DNA of 64,000 nt from an uncultured Pelagibacteraceae bacterium (GCA_902555945.1 CACDUS010000002.1:1-64000); one strand, 5' to 3'; counted from the stretch's first letter, positions 36,499-46,716 are shown. Numbers and translations: made by a program. The notes: generated from the sequence alone by a model not told the origin.

Positions 36499-38096
36499 GT
36501 AAAGAGCGATTATATATTTTTGATACAACACTTAGAGATGGTGCTCAAACACAAGGCGTGGACTTTTCTATTGAGGATAAGGAAAAAATTGCATCTGCTC
36601 TAGATAATCTTGGTGTTGATTATATTGAGGGTGGATGGCCTGGTGCTAATCCAACTGATACTGAGTTTTTTCAAAAAAAACATAATTTCAAAAATTCTAA
36701 ACTTACATGTTTTGGAATGACAAAAAGATCTGGTCGAAGTGCTGAAAATGATACAGGATTATCTGCATTAATGAATTCTAATTCTCCTGCAGTGTGTCTG
36801 GTTGGAAAATCATGGGATTTTCACGTTGATGTTGCATTAGGAATTACGAATGAAGAAAATTTAGAAAACATTGGTGAAAGTACTAAGCATTTTGTTAAAG
36901 CAAAAAAAGAATTTATGTTTGATGCAGAGCATTTTTTTGATGGTTATAAATCAAATCCGAAATATGCACTTTCTTGTATCAAAACTGCTTTTGATCAAGG
37001 AGCAAGATGGATTGTTTTATGCGATACAAATGGAGGAACACTTCCACATGAGATTTCTAAAATTGTATCTGAAGTAACGAAAGTAATACCAGGAAAAAAT
37101 TTAGGTATTCATGCACATAATGATACAGGTAATGCTGTTGCCAATTCTCTAGCTGCAGTATTGTCTGGTGTACGCCAAATTCAAGGTACTATAAATGGAT
37201 TAGGTGAAAGATGTGGTAATGCAAATTTGATGTCATTGATACCAACATTTTTTTTAAAAAAAGATTTTACATCTCAATTTGAAATAGGAATAAATGGTAA
37301 AAATATTAAAAATTTAACTGAATGTTCAAGATTGTTAGATGAAATTTTAAACAAAAAACCTAATCAACACTTACCTTATGTAGGAGCCGCAGCTTTTTCT
37401 CATAAGGGAGGATTACATGTATCAGCTGTTCAAAAAGATCCAAAGACTTATGAACATATAAATCCTGAAGAAGTAGGCAATACGAGAAATATTGTTGTTT
37501 CTGATCAATCGGGTAAATCAAACATTATTTCAAGATTAAAAAGTATCAAAATTGATATTGAGGAAAATGATCCAAAAATTAAAAAATTATTAGATGAAGT
37601 AAAAGATAGAGAGTTCATCGGTTATAGTTATGACGGCGCTGATGCATCATTTGAGTTATTAGCTAGAAGAATTATTGGTGAAATTCCAAGATATATATCA
37701 ATTAATGAATATGATGTATCAGTAAAAAAGAATAAATCAGGCGACATAGTTTCATCTGCAAAAGCTCAATTAGAAGTTGATGGTGAAAAGATTATTTGTG
37801 AAGGACAGGGTAATGGACCAGTAAATGCTTTAGATAATGCAATTAGACAAAATGTTGATCGACTGGCAAAATACTCAAAGTATTTGAAAGATTTAAAATT
37901 AGTAGATTATAAAGTGAGAATTTTAAATACGGGTACAGAAGCTGTTACTAGAGTATCAATCGAAAGCACAGACTCCAAAGGAAAAAATTGGTTTACTATT
38001 GGCGTATCTACAAACATAATTGATGCTTCATTTAAAGCATTGATTGATAGTTTAGATTATAAACTGTTTAAAGATAATGCCCCTGCAAGTAAATAA
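36495..38096 (+). CDS. cimA: (R)-citramalate synthase
   Basis: A 533-residue HMGL-type TIM-barrel synthase with C-terminal LeuA regulatory dimer domain. It condenses pyruvate and acetyl-CoA to citramalate, giving 2-oxobutyrate for isoleucine without threonine deaminase. FDTTLRDGAQTQGVDFS at the start, VDYIEGGWPGANPTD and HAHNDTGNAVANSLAA (metal) are typical; the GGWPGANP segment distinguishes CimA from 2-isopropylmalate synthase. The C-terminal ~130 residues probably bind isoleucine for feedback. It overlaps cysS by 4 nt and the methyltransferase by one base. Confidence 0.92.
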   Translation: MSKERLYIFDTTLRDGAQTQGVDFSIEDKEKIASALDNLGVDYIEGGWPGANPTDTEFFQKKHNFKNSKLTCFGMTKRSGRSAENDTGLSALMNSNSPAVCLVGKSWDFHVDVALGITNEENLENIGESTKHFVKAKKEFMFDAEHFFDGYKSNPKYALSCIKTAFDQGARWIVLCDTNGGTLPHEISKIVSEVTKVIPGKNLGIHAHNDTGNAVANSLAAVLSGVRQIQGTINGLGERCGNANLMSLIPTFFLKKDFTSQFEIGINGKNIKNLTECSRLLDEILNKKPNQHLPYVGAAAFSHKGGLHVSAVQKDPKTYEHINPEEVGNTRNIVVSDQSGKSNIISRLKSIKIDIEENDPKIKKLLDEVKDREFIGYSYDGADASFELLARRIIGEIPRYISINEYDVSVKKNKSGDIVSSAKAQLEVDGEKIICEGQGNGPVNALDNAIRQNVDRLAKYSKYLKDLKLVDYKVRILNTGTEAVTRVSIESTDSKGKNWFTIGVSTNIIDASFKALIDSLDYKLFKDNAPASK

Positions 38097-38809
38097 TGAG
38101 TAAAAACAATATTTCTTTTATTCTAAATAAGCCTCAACTATCAGAAAATATTGGTGCGTGTGCAAGAGCAATAAAAAACTTTAATTTCAAGAAATTAGTG
38201 TTGATTAATCCAAAACCAATTTTTCCAAATGATAAAATTTTAGCTACATCTGTTGGAGCTAAAGATATTATCAGGCAAAGTAAAAATTATGACACTTTAG
38301 AGAAAGCTATAAGCAAAATTGATATAGTTATTGCTACTTCAGCGAGATTTAGAAATAAAAATATTAAACATATTAATTTAGAAGACTTAAAAAAGATAAA
38401 TTTTAAAAAAAAGATTGCTTTTTTATTTGGATCAGAGGCATCAGGTTTATCAAATGATGAGATTAGTTATGCTAATTATAGTCTACAAATCCCTACAAAC
38501 CCTGATTTTAAATCTCTTAATTTATCTCATAGTTTAATAATTATTGCTCAATTTGTTGCTAGCGTCATAAAATTAAACAATGTGCCATATGAAAAATCAA
38601 AGAAAGTTAAGCCAGCTAGTAAAATAGAAATTCAATCAATGTTAAGTCTTTGTATTAGAAATTTAGATGAAATAAATTTTTTTAGGCCTAAAGAAAAGAG
38701 ACCAAAAATGCTTGAGAACCTAAGAAATATTTTTTATAAAATGGACTTATCTAGTAAAGAAACACGTATATTATCAGGTGTATTCGCAGGTTTAGGGAAA
38801 AAACGTTGA
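38096..38809 (+). CDS. SPOUT RNA 2'-O-methyltransferase, TrmJ-like
   Basis: A 237-residue SpoU/TrmH superfamily enzyme. Motif 1 is LSENIGACARAIKNF, motif 2 is LFGSEASGLSNDEI, motif 3 is LNLSHSLIIIAQF, giving the SAM-binding knot. The PQLSENIG opening and helical C-terminal extension fit TrmJ, which methylates position 32 of tRNAs. It begins at the last base of cimA and is followed by the rpsD promoter. Target RNA is inferred from subfamily resemblance. Confidence 0.86.
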   Translation: MSKNNISFILNKPQLSENIGACARAIKNFNFKKLVLINPKPIFPNDKILATSVGAKDIIRQSKNYDTLEKAISKIDIVIATSARFRNKNIKHINLEDLKKINFKKKIAFLFGSEASGLSNDEISYANYSLQIPTNPDFKSLNLSHSLIIIAQFVASVIKLNNVPYEKSKKVKPASKIEIQSMLSLCIRNLDEINFFRPKEKRPKMLENLRNIFYKMDLSSKETRILSGVFAGLGKKR

Positions 38810-38837
38810 TTGACAAAATAAGGAGTAAGTTTATAAA
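38810..38837 (+). promoter_or_regulatory. Consensus sigma-70 promoter for rpsD
   Basis: ttgaca and tataaa are separated by 16 bp directly after the methyltransferase stop. The -10 ends 12 bp before the rpsD ATG, leaving an untranslated leader of only a few bases. An aggag that looks like a Shine-Dalgarno lies inside the spacer and could not be in the mRNA from this promoter. Confidence 0.7.
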
Positions 38838-38849
38838 GCCCTCTATTAA

Positions 38850-39467
38850 ATGACAAAAAGATTAAACTCTAAACATAAAGTAGACAGAAGACTTAGGGTA
38901 AACCTTTGGGGAAGACCCAAAAGTCCTTTTAACACAAGAGCATATGGTCCAGGTCAACATGGTCAATCAAAAACTTCAAAACCATCAGATTACGGAATTC
39001 AATTACAAGCAAAACAAAAATTAAAAGCATACTATGGAAATATCAATGAAAGACAATTTAGAAATATTTACAAAAAAGCAAGTATGCTTAAAGGTGATAC
39101 AAGTGAAAATTTAATTGGATTATTAGAAAGAAGACTTGATGCTGTTATTTATAGAGCAAAATTTGCCACAACTATATTTTCAGCAAGACAATTAATCAAT
39201 CACGGGCACGTTAAAGTAAATGGAAAAAAAGTTAATATAGCTAGCTATTCTGTTAAAGAGGAAGACACAATCGAAATTAGAGATAAATCAAAGCAATTAG
39301 CAATAATTGATATTGCTCTTGCAAATAAAGAAAGAGAAACTCCAGAATATATTCAAATGGATGAAAAAAATAAAAAATTTAAATTTATAAGAATTCCTAA
39401 ATTTGAAGAAGTTCCTTATCCAATAGTTATGGAGCCAAATCTTGTAATTGAATATTATTCTAGATAA
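38850..39467 (+). CDS. rpsD: 30S ribosomal protein S4
   Basis: A 205-residue S4 that nucleates 30S assembly on 16S rRNA. It opens with [19 protein letters not shown] and PYGPGQHGQ-like [11 protein letters not shown], and has the S4 RNA-binding domain [32 protein letters not shown] (~95-130). As in many alphaproteobacteria it stands apart from the main ribosomal operons, here with its own promoter. It converges with grxD with a 3-bp gap. The zinc-ribbon cysteines of some S4 proteins are absent. Confidence 0.96.
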   Translation: MTKRLNSKHKVDRRLRVNLWGRPKSPFNTRAYGPGQHGQSKTSKPSDYGIQLQAKQKLKAYYGNINERQFRNIYKKASMLKGDTSENLIGLLERRLDAVIYRAKFATTIFSARQLINHGHVKVNGKKVNIASYSVKEEDTIEIRDKSKQLAIIDIALANKERETPEYIQMDEKNKKFKFIRIPKFEEVPYPIVMEPNLVIEYYSR

Positions 39468-39470
39468 TAT

Positions 39471-39803
39471 TTATTTTTTGTAACTTATTTCTTTATCGTC
39501 AAAAACTTTTTTAAGCTCACCACTTTCATACATTTCTTTTACGATGTCACAACCACCTACAAATTCTTTTTTTATATAAAGTTGAGGGATTGTTGGCCAG
39601 TCACTAAATATTTTTATACCTTCACGAAGAGATTGATTTTCTAAAACATTTATTCCTTTAAAATTTACCTCTAAAATTTTAAGCATATTTGAAACTGCCA
39701 TAGAAAATCCACACTGTGGAGCATCTGGAGTTCCTTTCATAAATAGACATACATCATTCTCATCAATGTGATTTTGAATTAAATTTTTAGTTTGATCATC
39801 CAT
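39471..39803 (-). CDS. grxD: Monothiol glutaredoxin, Grx4 type
   Basis: A 110-residue CGFS glutaredoxin: C31-GFS in APQCGFSMAV with KGTPD upstream (glutathione site), and later WPTIPQLYIKKEFVGGCDI. These proteins bind and deliver [2Fe-2S] clusters with BolA partners. The bolA gene lies immediately upstream, sharing one base, which matches the known physical complex. It is the last gene of the sfsA-map-pur-bolA-grxD run. Confidence 0.95.
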   Translation of the reverse strand: MDDQTKNLIQNHIDENDVCLFMKGTPDAPQCGFSMAVSNMLKILEVNFKGINVLENQSLREGIKIFSDWPTIPQLYIKKEFVGGCDIVKEMYESGELKKVFDDKEISYKK

Positions 39804-40033
39804 TATTGTTCCTTTGTTTTTATTGCTAAAGCGTGAAGTTCATTTCCCATTTTTCCCTTTAAAGAATTATAGACCATTTTGTGCTGTTCAATTTTACTTT
39901 TTCCAGAAAATTGTGAGGATGTAACTGTTGCAGAATAATGATTTCCATCTCCTGCTAAATCTTGAATTTCAATTACAGCATCAGGCATAGCTTCTTTAAT
40001 ATACTTCTCAATTTCTTTTAAATCCATTGCCAT
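39803..40033 (-). CDS. BolA-family protein
   Basis: About 76 residues from the ATG at 40033, which overlaps the purL stop as TAATG; the track's longer start inside purL is unlikely. It has the class II KH-like BolA fold pattern AVIEIQDLAGDGNHYSATVTS with the conserved His used for cluster binding, and HKMVYNSLKGKMGNELHALAI. It partners with the adjacent monothiol glutaredoxin in Fe-S handling. IbaG/BolA subgroup is not resolved. Confidence 0.93.
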   Translation of the reverse strand: MAMDLKEIEKYIKEAMPDAVIEIQDLAGDGNHYSATVTSSQFSGKSKIEQHKMVYNSLKGKMGNELHALAIKTKEQ

Positions 40034-42225
40034 TATGCATCCATAAAATCTTTTAACCAATTTGTATTATAAGATCTTAATTCGTCAATTGTAAGTTTTG
40101 TCTTTTCATTAATAATTATTTCTTTATCGATTATTACCCCTAATTCTTCATGAAATACTGAGTTTTTATCTAAAATTTTACTGACATTTTTTAAGTCTTG
40201 AGGGTTAACTTCAATTAAGTATCTACCTTGGTCTTCAGCAAAAAGATATTCTATATCATTAATTAAATTTTTTGGTTTTTTTAATTTTATTCCTTTATCA
40301 CCTTTTATACACATTTTACTTATTGCAGTAATTAGACCACCTAGAGAAATATCATGTGCACTTTTAATATAATCTTTTTCAATTAAATTTAGCAGCGACT
40401 CACCATTATTTTTTTCATTAAATAAATTTATTTCAGGCGGTGGACCATTTTTTTCATCTAAAATTGTTCTTGCAAACAAACTCTGATCGATATGTCCTTC
40501 AGTTTTACCAATTATTAAAACTAAATTATTAATTTCTTTTAAATCCATAGTGATCATCTTTTTATAATTTTTAATTAAACCCACGCCACCAATTGAAGGA
40601 GTGGGTTTAATTCCTATTTCTTTTGTTTGATTGTAAAAAGATACATTTCCAGAAACTACTGGAAAATTTAGATATTTGCTTGCTTCACCAATTCCTTGAA
40701 CACATTCCACAAATTCACCCATATTTTCTTCATTCTCAGGACTCCCAAAATTTAAACAATTTGTGATTGCTATAGGAGTTGCGCCAACTGAAATTAAATT
40801 TCTCCAACTTTCAGCTACAACTTGTTTACCTCCAGTGAGTGGATGAGCCCAACAATATACCGCTGAAGAATCTACTGTTGCCGCTACTGCTTTATCTGTA
40901 CCATGCACTCTAACGACACCAGAGTCACCACCTGGCTTTTGAATAGTGTCTCCCATAACAGTGTGATCGTATTGTTGCCAAATCCATTCTTTACTGCAGA
41001 TGTTGTGGTTTGATAAAATCTTTTTTAAAATATCTTTAATTTTTAATTTATTTAAAACATCTTTTTTTATTTTATTTTTTTTTGGCAATTTTGATTTTTT
41101 CCATTTTCGATCATACATTGGTGAATTTTCGACTAAAGTATTCACTGGTATGTTAGCTACTTGCTCATTATTAAAAAATAATTCTATATTTTTTGAGTCT
41201 GTAGTTTTGCCAATTACTGCAAAATCTAAATTCCATTTATCAAAAATTTTTTTTGCATAATCTTCTTTTCCATTTTCTAAAACAATCAACATTCTTTCTT
41301 GACTTTCTGAAAGCATGATTTCGTATGGAGTCATTTTTGTCTCTCTGCATGGAACTTTATTTAGGTTAATTTCAATTCCTAAATTTCCTTTTGATGCCAT
41401 TTCTATACTAGAAGAAGTAAGTCCTGCAGCTCCCATATCTTGAATGGCTATGATCGAGTCTCCTGACATCAACTCTAAACATGCTTCAAGTAGAAGTTTT
41501 TCCGTAAAAGGATCACCCACTTGGACTGTTGGTTTTTTCTCTTCAATTTTTTCATCAAAGCTAGCTGAGGCCATGCTCGCACCATGAATTCCATCTCTAC
41601 CTGTTTTAGATCCCACATAAATTACAGGTTTATTTAATCCTGCAGCTTTAGAGTAAAAAATTTTATTCTTTTTAACCAAACCTAATGTCATTGTATTAAC
41701 TAAAATATTTCCATTATACGAGCTATCAAAAGATGTTTGTCCTGCAATAGTTGGTACCCCCATACAATTTCCATAGCCACCAATACCGTGAACAACTCCT
41801 CTTAATAAATTTTTTGTTTTTTTATGTTGTGGGGACCCAAAATGTATCGAATTTAAATTAGCAATTGGTCTTGCTCCCATTGTAAATACATCTCTCATAA
41901 TTCCACCAACACCAGTAGCTGCACCTTGATATGGTTCGATAAATGATGGATGATTGTGACTTTCTATTTTAAAAACTATCGCATCGCCATCATCAATATC
42001 TATTACCCCAGCATTTTCTCCAGGTCCCTGAATAACTTTTTTTCCTTTTATCGGTAATTTTTTTAAATGTAATCTTGAGGATTTATAAGAACAATGTTCA
42101 TTCCACATAGCTGAAAAAATTCCAAGCTCAGTAATATTTGGAGTTCTTTTTAGGAGGTCGCAAATTTTTTTGTATTCATCAGCTTTAAGCCCATGATCTA
42201 TTGCTACTTTTTCATTTACTAGCAT
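40033..42225 (-). CDS. purL: Phosphoribosylformylglycinamidine synthase subunit PurL
   Basis: The 730-residue small-form PurL, which needs separate PurS and PurQ, both present just upstream. It catalyses FGAR to FGAM with ATP and ammonia delivered from PurQ. Features include WNEHCSYKSS near the N-terminus, IESHNHPSFIEPYQGAATGVGG (Mg/ATP site) and duplicated AIRS-like halves, the second with PGGDSGVVRVHG. Single-base overlap with purQ and TAATG overlap with bolA place it in the operon. Confidence 0.96.
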   Translation of the reverse strand: MLVNEKVAIDHGLKADEYKKICDLLKRTPNITELGIFSAMWNEHCSYKSSRLHLKKLPIKGKKVIQGPGENAGVIDIDDGDAIVFKIESHNHPSFIEPYQGAATGVGGIMRDVFTMGARPIANLNSIHFGSPQHKKTKNLLRGVVHGIGGYGNCMGVPTIAGQTSFDSSYNGNILVNTMTLGLVKKNKIFYSKAAGLNKPVIYVGSKTGRDGIHGASMASASFDEKIEEKKPTVQVGDPFTEKLLLEACLELMSGDSIIAIQDMGAAGLTSSSIEMASKGNLGIEINLNKVPCRETKMTPYEIMLSESQERMLIVLENGKEDYAKKIFDKWNLDFAVIGKTTDSKNIELFFNNEQVANIPVNTLVENSPMYDRKWKKSKLPKKNKIKKDVLNKLKIKDILKKILSNHNICSKEWIWQQYDHTVMGDTIQKPGGDSGVVRVHGTDKAVAATVDSSAVYCWAHPLTGGKQVVAESWRNLISVGATPIAITNCLNFGSPENEENMGEFVECVQGIGEASKYLNFPVVSGNVSFYNQTKEIGIKPTPSIGGVGLIKNYKKMITMDLKEINNLVLIIGKTEGHIDQSLFARTILDEKNGPPPEINLFNEKNNGESLLNLIEKDYIKSAHDISLGGLITAISKMCIKGDKGIKLKKPKNLINDIEYLFAEDQGRYLIEVNPQDLKNVSKILDKNSVFHEELGVIIDKEIIINEKTKLTIDELRSYNTNWLKDFMDA

Positions 42226-42911
42226 TATTTGATATTATTAATTAAGTTTTTAAAAAATAAAGAACCATCTTCCCCAGATAAACTTTGATCAATCATTCTT
42301 TCTGGATGTGGCATCATACCTAAAACATTCTTTTCTTTGTTAAATATACCAGCAATATTCTTAAGTGAACCATTAGGATTATATTGATCTTCAATTTGTC
42401 CTTCTTTATTACAATAATAAATTGCTATTTGATTATTATCTTCAATTTCTTTTAATTGATCTGGAGTACAGAAAAAATTTCCTTCATTATGAGCTATATG
42501 AAATTCTAAAACTTCTTTATTTAGATTTTTAAAATAAATATTTTCTTTATTATCTGATTTTACAAAAACATTTTTACAAATAAATTCTAAATATTTATTT
42601 CTTAATAATACCCCTGGCACCAAACCTGCCTCAACTAATATTTGAAAACCATTACAGATACCCATAACCAGACCACCAGATTTTGCAAAATTTATTACAG
42701 ATTGCATTATTTTTGATTTGGAAGCCATGCTTCCACAACGAAGATAATCGCCATAAGAAAAACCACCAGGCAAAACAATTAGATCACTTTTTGGTAACTC
42801 ATTGTCATTATGCCAAACCATCTCATTTTTGAATCCAAATTTTTTAAGAGCAACATCCATGTCTCTATCACAATTTGAACCAGGAAAGGTTATTACAGAT
42901 GATTTCATCAA
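42225..42911 (-). CDS. purQ: Phosphoribosylformylglycinamidine synthase subunit PurQ
   Basis: A 228-residue class I glutamine amidotransferase that makes ammonia for PurL. The nucleophile Cys is in MGICNGFQIL, the oxyanion region is LPGGFSYGDYLRCG, and His-Glu are in MMPHPERM near the C-terminus. It starts right after purS and shares a base with purL. FPGSNCDRD at the N-terminus is PurQ-specific. Confidence 0.96.
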   Translation of the reverse strand: MMKSSVITFPGSNCDRDMDVALKKFGFKNEMVWHNDNELPKSDLIVLPGGFSYGDYLRCGSMASKSKIMQSVINFAKSGGLVMGICNGFQILVEAGLVPGVLLRNKYLEFICKNVFVKSDNKENIYFKNLNKEVLEFHIAHNEGNFFCTPDQLKEIEDNNQIAIYYCNKEGQIEDQYNPNGSLKNIAGIFNKEKNVLGMMPHPERMIDQSLSGEDGSLFFKNLINNIK

Positions 42912-43154
42912 TTATTGTGTCTCAATAATTTTAAAATTTTCAATAACTAAATTTGCTAAAAGTTTTGAGCACATGTTTTCAACAATCTCTCTAGCTTTTT
43001 TTGGGTCATTTTCATCAACATCTATTTCAAAATACTTTCCTTGTCTAACTTCATTTATACTATTGAAACCCATCCCATCTAAAGCTTGGTGAATAACTTT
43101 ACCTTGAGGATCCAATACGTCTTTCTTTAATGTAATTATCGCTGAAATTTTCAT
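42912..43154 (-). CDS. purS: Phosphoribosylformylglycinamidine synthase subunit PurS
   Basis: An 80-residue PurS, the small structural subunit that bridges PurL and PurQ. Pattern: [24 protein letters not shown] then [13 protein letters not shown]. It overlaps purC by 4 nt and abuts purQ. Only organisms with short PurL encode it, in agreement with the 730-residue PurL here. Confidence 0.95.
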   Translation of the reverse strand: MKISAIITLKKDVLDPQGKVIHQALDGMGFNSINEVRQGKYFEIDVDENDPKKAREIVENMCSKLLANLVIENFKIIETQ

Positions 43155-43936
43155 TTACTCTTTTTTTTTACAGACGATAATTTTGTTACATTTACTGCTG
43201 ATACATTGGATTGTTCATGGAGAATACCTAATCTTTTAGCAACCTCTGTATAAGCTGGAATTAAATCCCCTAAATCTTTTCTAAATCTATCTTTATCAAG
43301 CTTTTTGTCAGTAAGGGCATCCCACAATCTACATGTATCTGGACTGATTTCATCAGCTAAAATAACTTCATTTTTTCCATTATTTTTTAATCTACCGAAT
43401 TCGAGTTTAAAATCTATCAATTTAATACCGATACCTCTAAACATTCCGATCATAAAATCATTTATTCTTAATATCATTTTTTTTATTTTGTTAATCTCTT
43501 CTTTTGTTGCCCAATCAAATGAATATATGTGTTCTTCTGCAATTAATGGATCACCTAAATCATCATTCTTTAAACAGTATTCAATTAGAGGTTCTTTTAA
43601 AACTGTACCATCTTCAATTCCTAATCTTTTAGTAATTGATCCAGTAGCTATATTTCTAACAACAAATTCGATCGGAATGATTTCCACTAATTTAATAACC
43701 TGCTCTCTCATATTAAGTCGTTTTATTAAATGATTTTCAATTCCAATTTGAGATAAATTTGAAAGAATGTGTTCAGAGATACGGTTATTTAAAACACCTT
43801 TTCCTTCAATAATGCTTTTTTTTTGATTATTAAATGCAGTTGCATCATCTTTAAAATATTGAATTACTAATCCTTTTTCAGACGTGGCGTAGATAATTTT
43901 TGCCTTACCCTCGTAAAGTTTTTTCCCTTTTTTCAT
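43151..43936 (-). CDS. purC: SAICAR synthetase
   Basis: A 261-residue phosphoribosylaminoimidazole-succinocarboxamide synthase that ligates aspartate to CAIR. It has [42 protein letters not shown] and the late [14 protein letters not shown] motif. It shares one base with purB and overlaps purS by 4 nt. The C-terminus carries a ~15-residue basic extension rich in Ser and Lys. Confidence 0.95.
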   Translation of the reverse strand: MKKGKKLYEGKAKIIYATSEKGLVIQYFKDDATAFNNQKKSIIEGKGVLNNRISEHILSNLSQIGIENHLIKRLNMREQVIKLVEIIPIEFVVRNIATGSITKRLGIEDGTVLKEPLIEYCLKNDDLGDPLIAEEHIYSFDWATKEEINKIKKMILRINDFMIGMFRGIGIKLIDFKLEFGRLKNNGKNEVILADEISPDTCRLWDALTDKKLDKDRFRKDLGDLIPAYTEVAKRLGILHEQSNVSAVNVTKLSSVKKKSK

Positions 43937-45228
43937 TATTTAAAAACTCTCCTAAAAATGAAATTTACATTTTTAAAATGTTTAGAATAATCAAATATAG
44001 ATCTTAATTTTTTTGATGAAATTTTACTCATTATATATTTATCTGATTGTATGACATTAAACAAATCTAAGTTTTCAGCAAAACATTTTTTGGCGTATGT
44101 TTGAACCATTTTATATGATTTTTCTCTACTGAGGCCTGTTTTTGTTAACTCAAGCATAAGTTCTTGTGAAAAGATTAATCCTTTAGTTAATTTTAAATTT
44201 TCAATCATTTTTTTTGGATAAACAATCATATTATCCAGAATATTTGTTAGTCTAACTAAAGCAAAATCAAGAGTAATGTTAGCATCAGGACCTATGTTTC
44301 TCTCCACACTTGAATGTGAAATATCTCTTTCATGCCATAATGCAATATTTTCTAGGGCAGGGGTTACAGTGCTTCTAACCATTCTAGCTAGTCCTGTTAA
44401 ATTTTCACTTAAAATTGGATTTTTTTTGTGTGGCATTGCAGAGGAGCCTTTTTGATTTTTTGAAAAATATTCTTGTAATTCATAAACCTCAGTTCTTTGT
44501 AAATGTCTGATTTCTGTAGCAACTCTTTCAATTGATCCAGCAATAATTCCTAAAACTGAGAAATAAAAAGCATGACGATCTCTTGGAATAACTTGAGTTG
44601 AAATAGGTTCAACTTTTAAACCAAGTTTTTGAGCAACATATTTTTCAACATTTGGATTTATATTTGCAAAAGTTCCGACAGCGCCGGATATGGCGCAAGT
44701 AGATACTTCGTGAATTGCATTTATTAATCTTATTTTATTTCTTTTAAACTCTTCATAAAAAGATGCTAATTTTAAACCAAAAGTAATAGGCTCTGCATGA
44801 ATTCCATGGCTTCTGCCCATACAAGGAGTAAATTTATATTTTTTTGCTTGTTTTTTTAAAACTTTAAGAATTTGATCTAGGTCTTTTAAAAGTATTTTTC
44901 CAGATTGAATAAGCTGAATATTAAAACTTGTATCTAGTACGTCAGAAGATGTCATACCTTGATGAAGATATCTTGCTTTGATACCTGCCTTTTCCGTAAC
45001 AGATGTTAGAAAAGCAATTACATCATGTTTAACTTGACTTTCAATTTGATGAATTCTTTTAACGTTTATTCTTGCTTTTTTTCGTACAGTAGATGAAACG
45101 CCTTTTGGTATTTGACCAAATTTTTCCATCGCCTGTGCAGCAGCAATTTCTACATCTAGCCAAATTCTATATTTATTTTCTTCTGACCAAATATCAGTAA
45201 GTTCTTTTCTCGAATATCTTTTTATCAT
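43936..45228 (-). CDS. purB: Adenylosuccinate lyase
   Basis: A 430-residue fumarase/aspartase superfamily lyase used twice in purine synthesis. The signature loop is [16 protein letters not shown] (~265) with catalytic Ser, and [12 protein letters not shown] and [14 protein letters not shown] are the other active-site segments. It follows map by 3 bp and overlaps purC by one base. Confidence 0.96.
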   Translation of the reverse strand: MIKRYSRKELTDIWSEENKYRIWLDVEIAAAQAMEKFGQIPKGVSSTVRKKARINVKRIHQIESQVKHDVIAFLTSVTEKAGIKARYLHQGMTSSDVLDTSFNIQLIQSGKILLKDLDQILKVLKKQAKKYKFTPCMGRSHGIHAEPITFGLKLASFYEEFKRNKIRLINAIHEVSTCAISGAVGTFANINPNVEKYVAQKLGLKVEPISTQVIPRDRHAFYFSVLGIIAGSIERVATEIRHLQRTEVYELQEYFSKNQKGSSAMPHKKNPILSENLTGLARMVRSTVTPALENIALWHERDISHSSVERNIGPDANITLDFALVRLTNILDNMIVYPKKMIENLKLTKGLIFSQELMLELTKTGLSREKSYKMVQTYAKKCFAENLDLFNVIQSDKYIMSKISSKKLRSIFDYSKHFKNVNFIFRRVFK

Positions 45229-45231
45229 TAA

Positions 45232-46005
45232 TTATAAATACGGAGGTTTTGAATAACCTTTAGCAGATTCTGTAAAGATTTCATAACCATTTTCTGTAAT
45301 TCCTACTGTGTGTTCGAATTGTGCTGAAAGAGATTTGTCTTTAGTTACAGCTGTCCAACCATCATTGAGCATTTTAACAGCGAATTTCCCGGCGTTAATC
45401 ATCGGTTCGATTGTAAAAGTCATTCCAGGTTTTAATTCCATTCCAGTATTTTTAGATCCATAATGTAAAATATTTGGAGGCTCGTGAAATGTTGTGCTAA
45501 TGCCATGACCACAAAAATCTCTGACCACTGAAAAACCTTTTTCCTCAACATAAGATTGAATTTCATAACCTATATCTCCAAGTTTAATTCCAGGTTTTAA
45601 AATTTTGATTGCCCTCATCATTGATTCATGTGTAGCGTCAATTAAATTATTTAATTTTACAGAGGTTTTACCAATACAGAACATTCTACTGGTGTCACCG
45701 TAATGTTTATCTACAATAGCTGTAACATCAACATTAATAGCATCACCCTCTACTAAAACTCTATCTTCGGTTGGTATCCCATGACAAACAACATGATTAA
45801 GAGATGTACATAACGATTTTTTAAATCCCCTGTAAAAGAGCGGAGCAGAATATCCACCATTGTCTCTAATAAATTCATATCCAAGTTTATCAATATGTGC
45901 AGTTGAAATACCTTCTTTAATGTTACCAGTAAGCATATCTAAAGTTTTTGCAGCTAAATTTCCTGCAATTCTCATTTTCTCAAACTTTTCTAAATAATCA
46001 CTCAT
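45232..46005 (-). CDS. map: Methionine aminopeptidase, type I
   Basis: A 257-residue M24A peptidase that removes initiator Met. All five metal ligands are present: Asp in NVDVTAIVD, Asp in YGDTSRM, His in CGHGISTTFHEPP, Glu in TIEPMI and Glu in QFEHTV. It overlaps sfsA by 8 bp. It contrasts with the divergent M24 protein at 4.6 kb, which lacks most of these residues. Confidence 0.96.
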   Translation of the reverse strand: MSDYLEKFEKMRIAGNLAAKTLDMLTGNIKEGISTAHIDKLGYEFIRDNGGYSAPLFYRGFKKSLCTSLNHVVCHGIPTEDRVLVEGDAINVDVTAIVDKHYGDTSRMFCIGKTSVKLNNLIDATHESMMRAIKILKPGIKLGDIGYEIQSYVEEKGFSVVRDFCGHGISTTFHEPPNILHYGSKNTGMELKPGMTFTIEPMINAGKFAVKMLNDGWTAVTKDKSLSAQFEHTVGITENGYEIFTESAKGYSKPPYL

Positions 46006-46696
46006 CTAAAATTTTTATTTTTTTATCAATATATATTTTTTTTGTACTTATATTACATCTATAAGCCAAAAAATTAACACCTGCTTTTTTTGCAATCAAA
46101 TAATTCTTATAATATTCAGCATCTATATCTTTAGCTATTTTGAAATATTCCATCTTTTGGATCTGAACTAAAAAAATTAAGTAACTTTTATAACCTTTTT
46201 TTATGGCATCAATAAGGGTAAGTAAATGTTTTGAACCTCTAGATGTAATTGCATCTGGAAATTCAGCAGTTTTATCTTCTCTAAATAGAGTAACATTTTT
46301 AACTTCTATAAAACTTTTTTGTTTTCCTTTTTCTATCAAAAAATCAAATCTTGTTTCTTTATTAAAAAATACTTCTGGACTAATAATATCGTTGTCTTCT
46401 AACTCCTTTATTAGATTATTAATTAATCCATGATTTACAATTTTATTTGCCATGTGGGTATTAACTCCAACTAAATTTTTTCTAGTTTTGATTATTTCTA
46501 ATCCATATTTTAATTTTCTTTTTGGGTCATCGTGTTTAAGTAAAAAAACCTCGTTGCCCTCATCTAGAAGACCTTTCATAGAACCTGTATTAGGACAATG
46601 TGCTGTTACAATTTCTTTATTTAATTTAATATCAACAAAAAAACGTTTATATCTTTTGATTAATTTGCCTTTTATTAAAGACTTGGTAAATTCCAT
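45998..46696 (-). CDS. sfsA: SfsA family nuclease/sugar fermentation stimulation protein
   Basis: About 232 residues from the ATG at 46696 (MEFTKSLIKGKL); the longer track start would run through the divergent gene's start. SfsA features: RYKRFFVDI, AHCPNTGSMKGL, and a nuclease-like DFLIEKGKQKSFIEVKNVTL plus FPDAITSRGSKHL. It has an N-terminal OB-like domain and a PD-(D/E)xK-type C-terminal domain. Cellular role is poorly known. It heads the purine run and diverges from the CinA-N-like gene with a 20-bp gap. Confidence 0.9.
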   Translation of the reverse strand: MEFTKSLIKGKLIKRYKRFFVDIKLNKEIVTAHCPNTGSMKGLLDEGNEVFLLKHDDPKRKLKYGLEIIKTRKNLVGVNTHMANKIVNHGLINNLIKELEDNDIISPEVFFNKETRFDFLIEKGKQKSFIEVKNVTLFREDKTAEFPDAITSRGSKHLLTLIDAIKKGYKSYLIFLVQIQKMEYFKIAKDIDAEYYKNYLIAKKAGVNFLAYRCNISTKKIYIDKKIKILDE

Positions 46697-46716
46697 ATTC
46701 AAAATATATATACAAA

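Noticed and set aside
43305-43733. 142-residue plus-strand ORF
   Set aside because: Antisense to purC, whose motifs are complete; no recognisable features.
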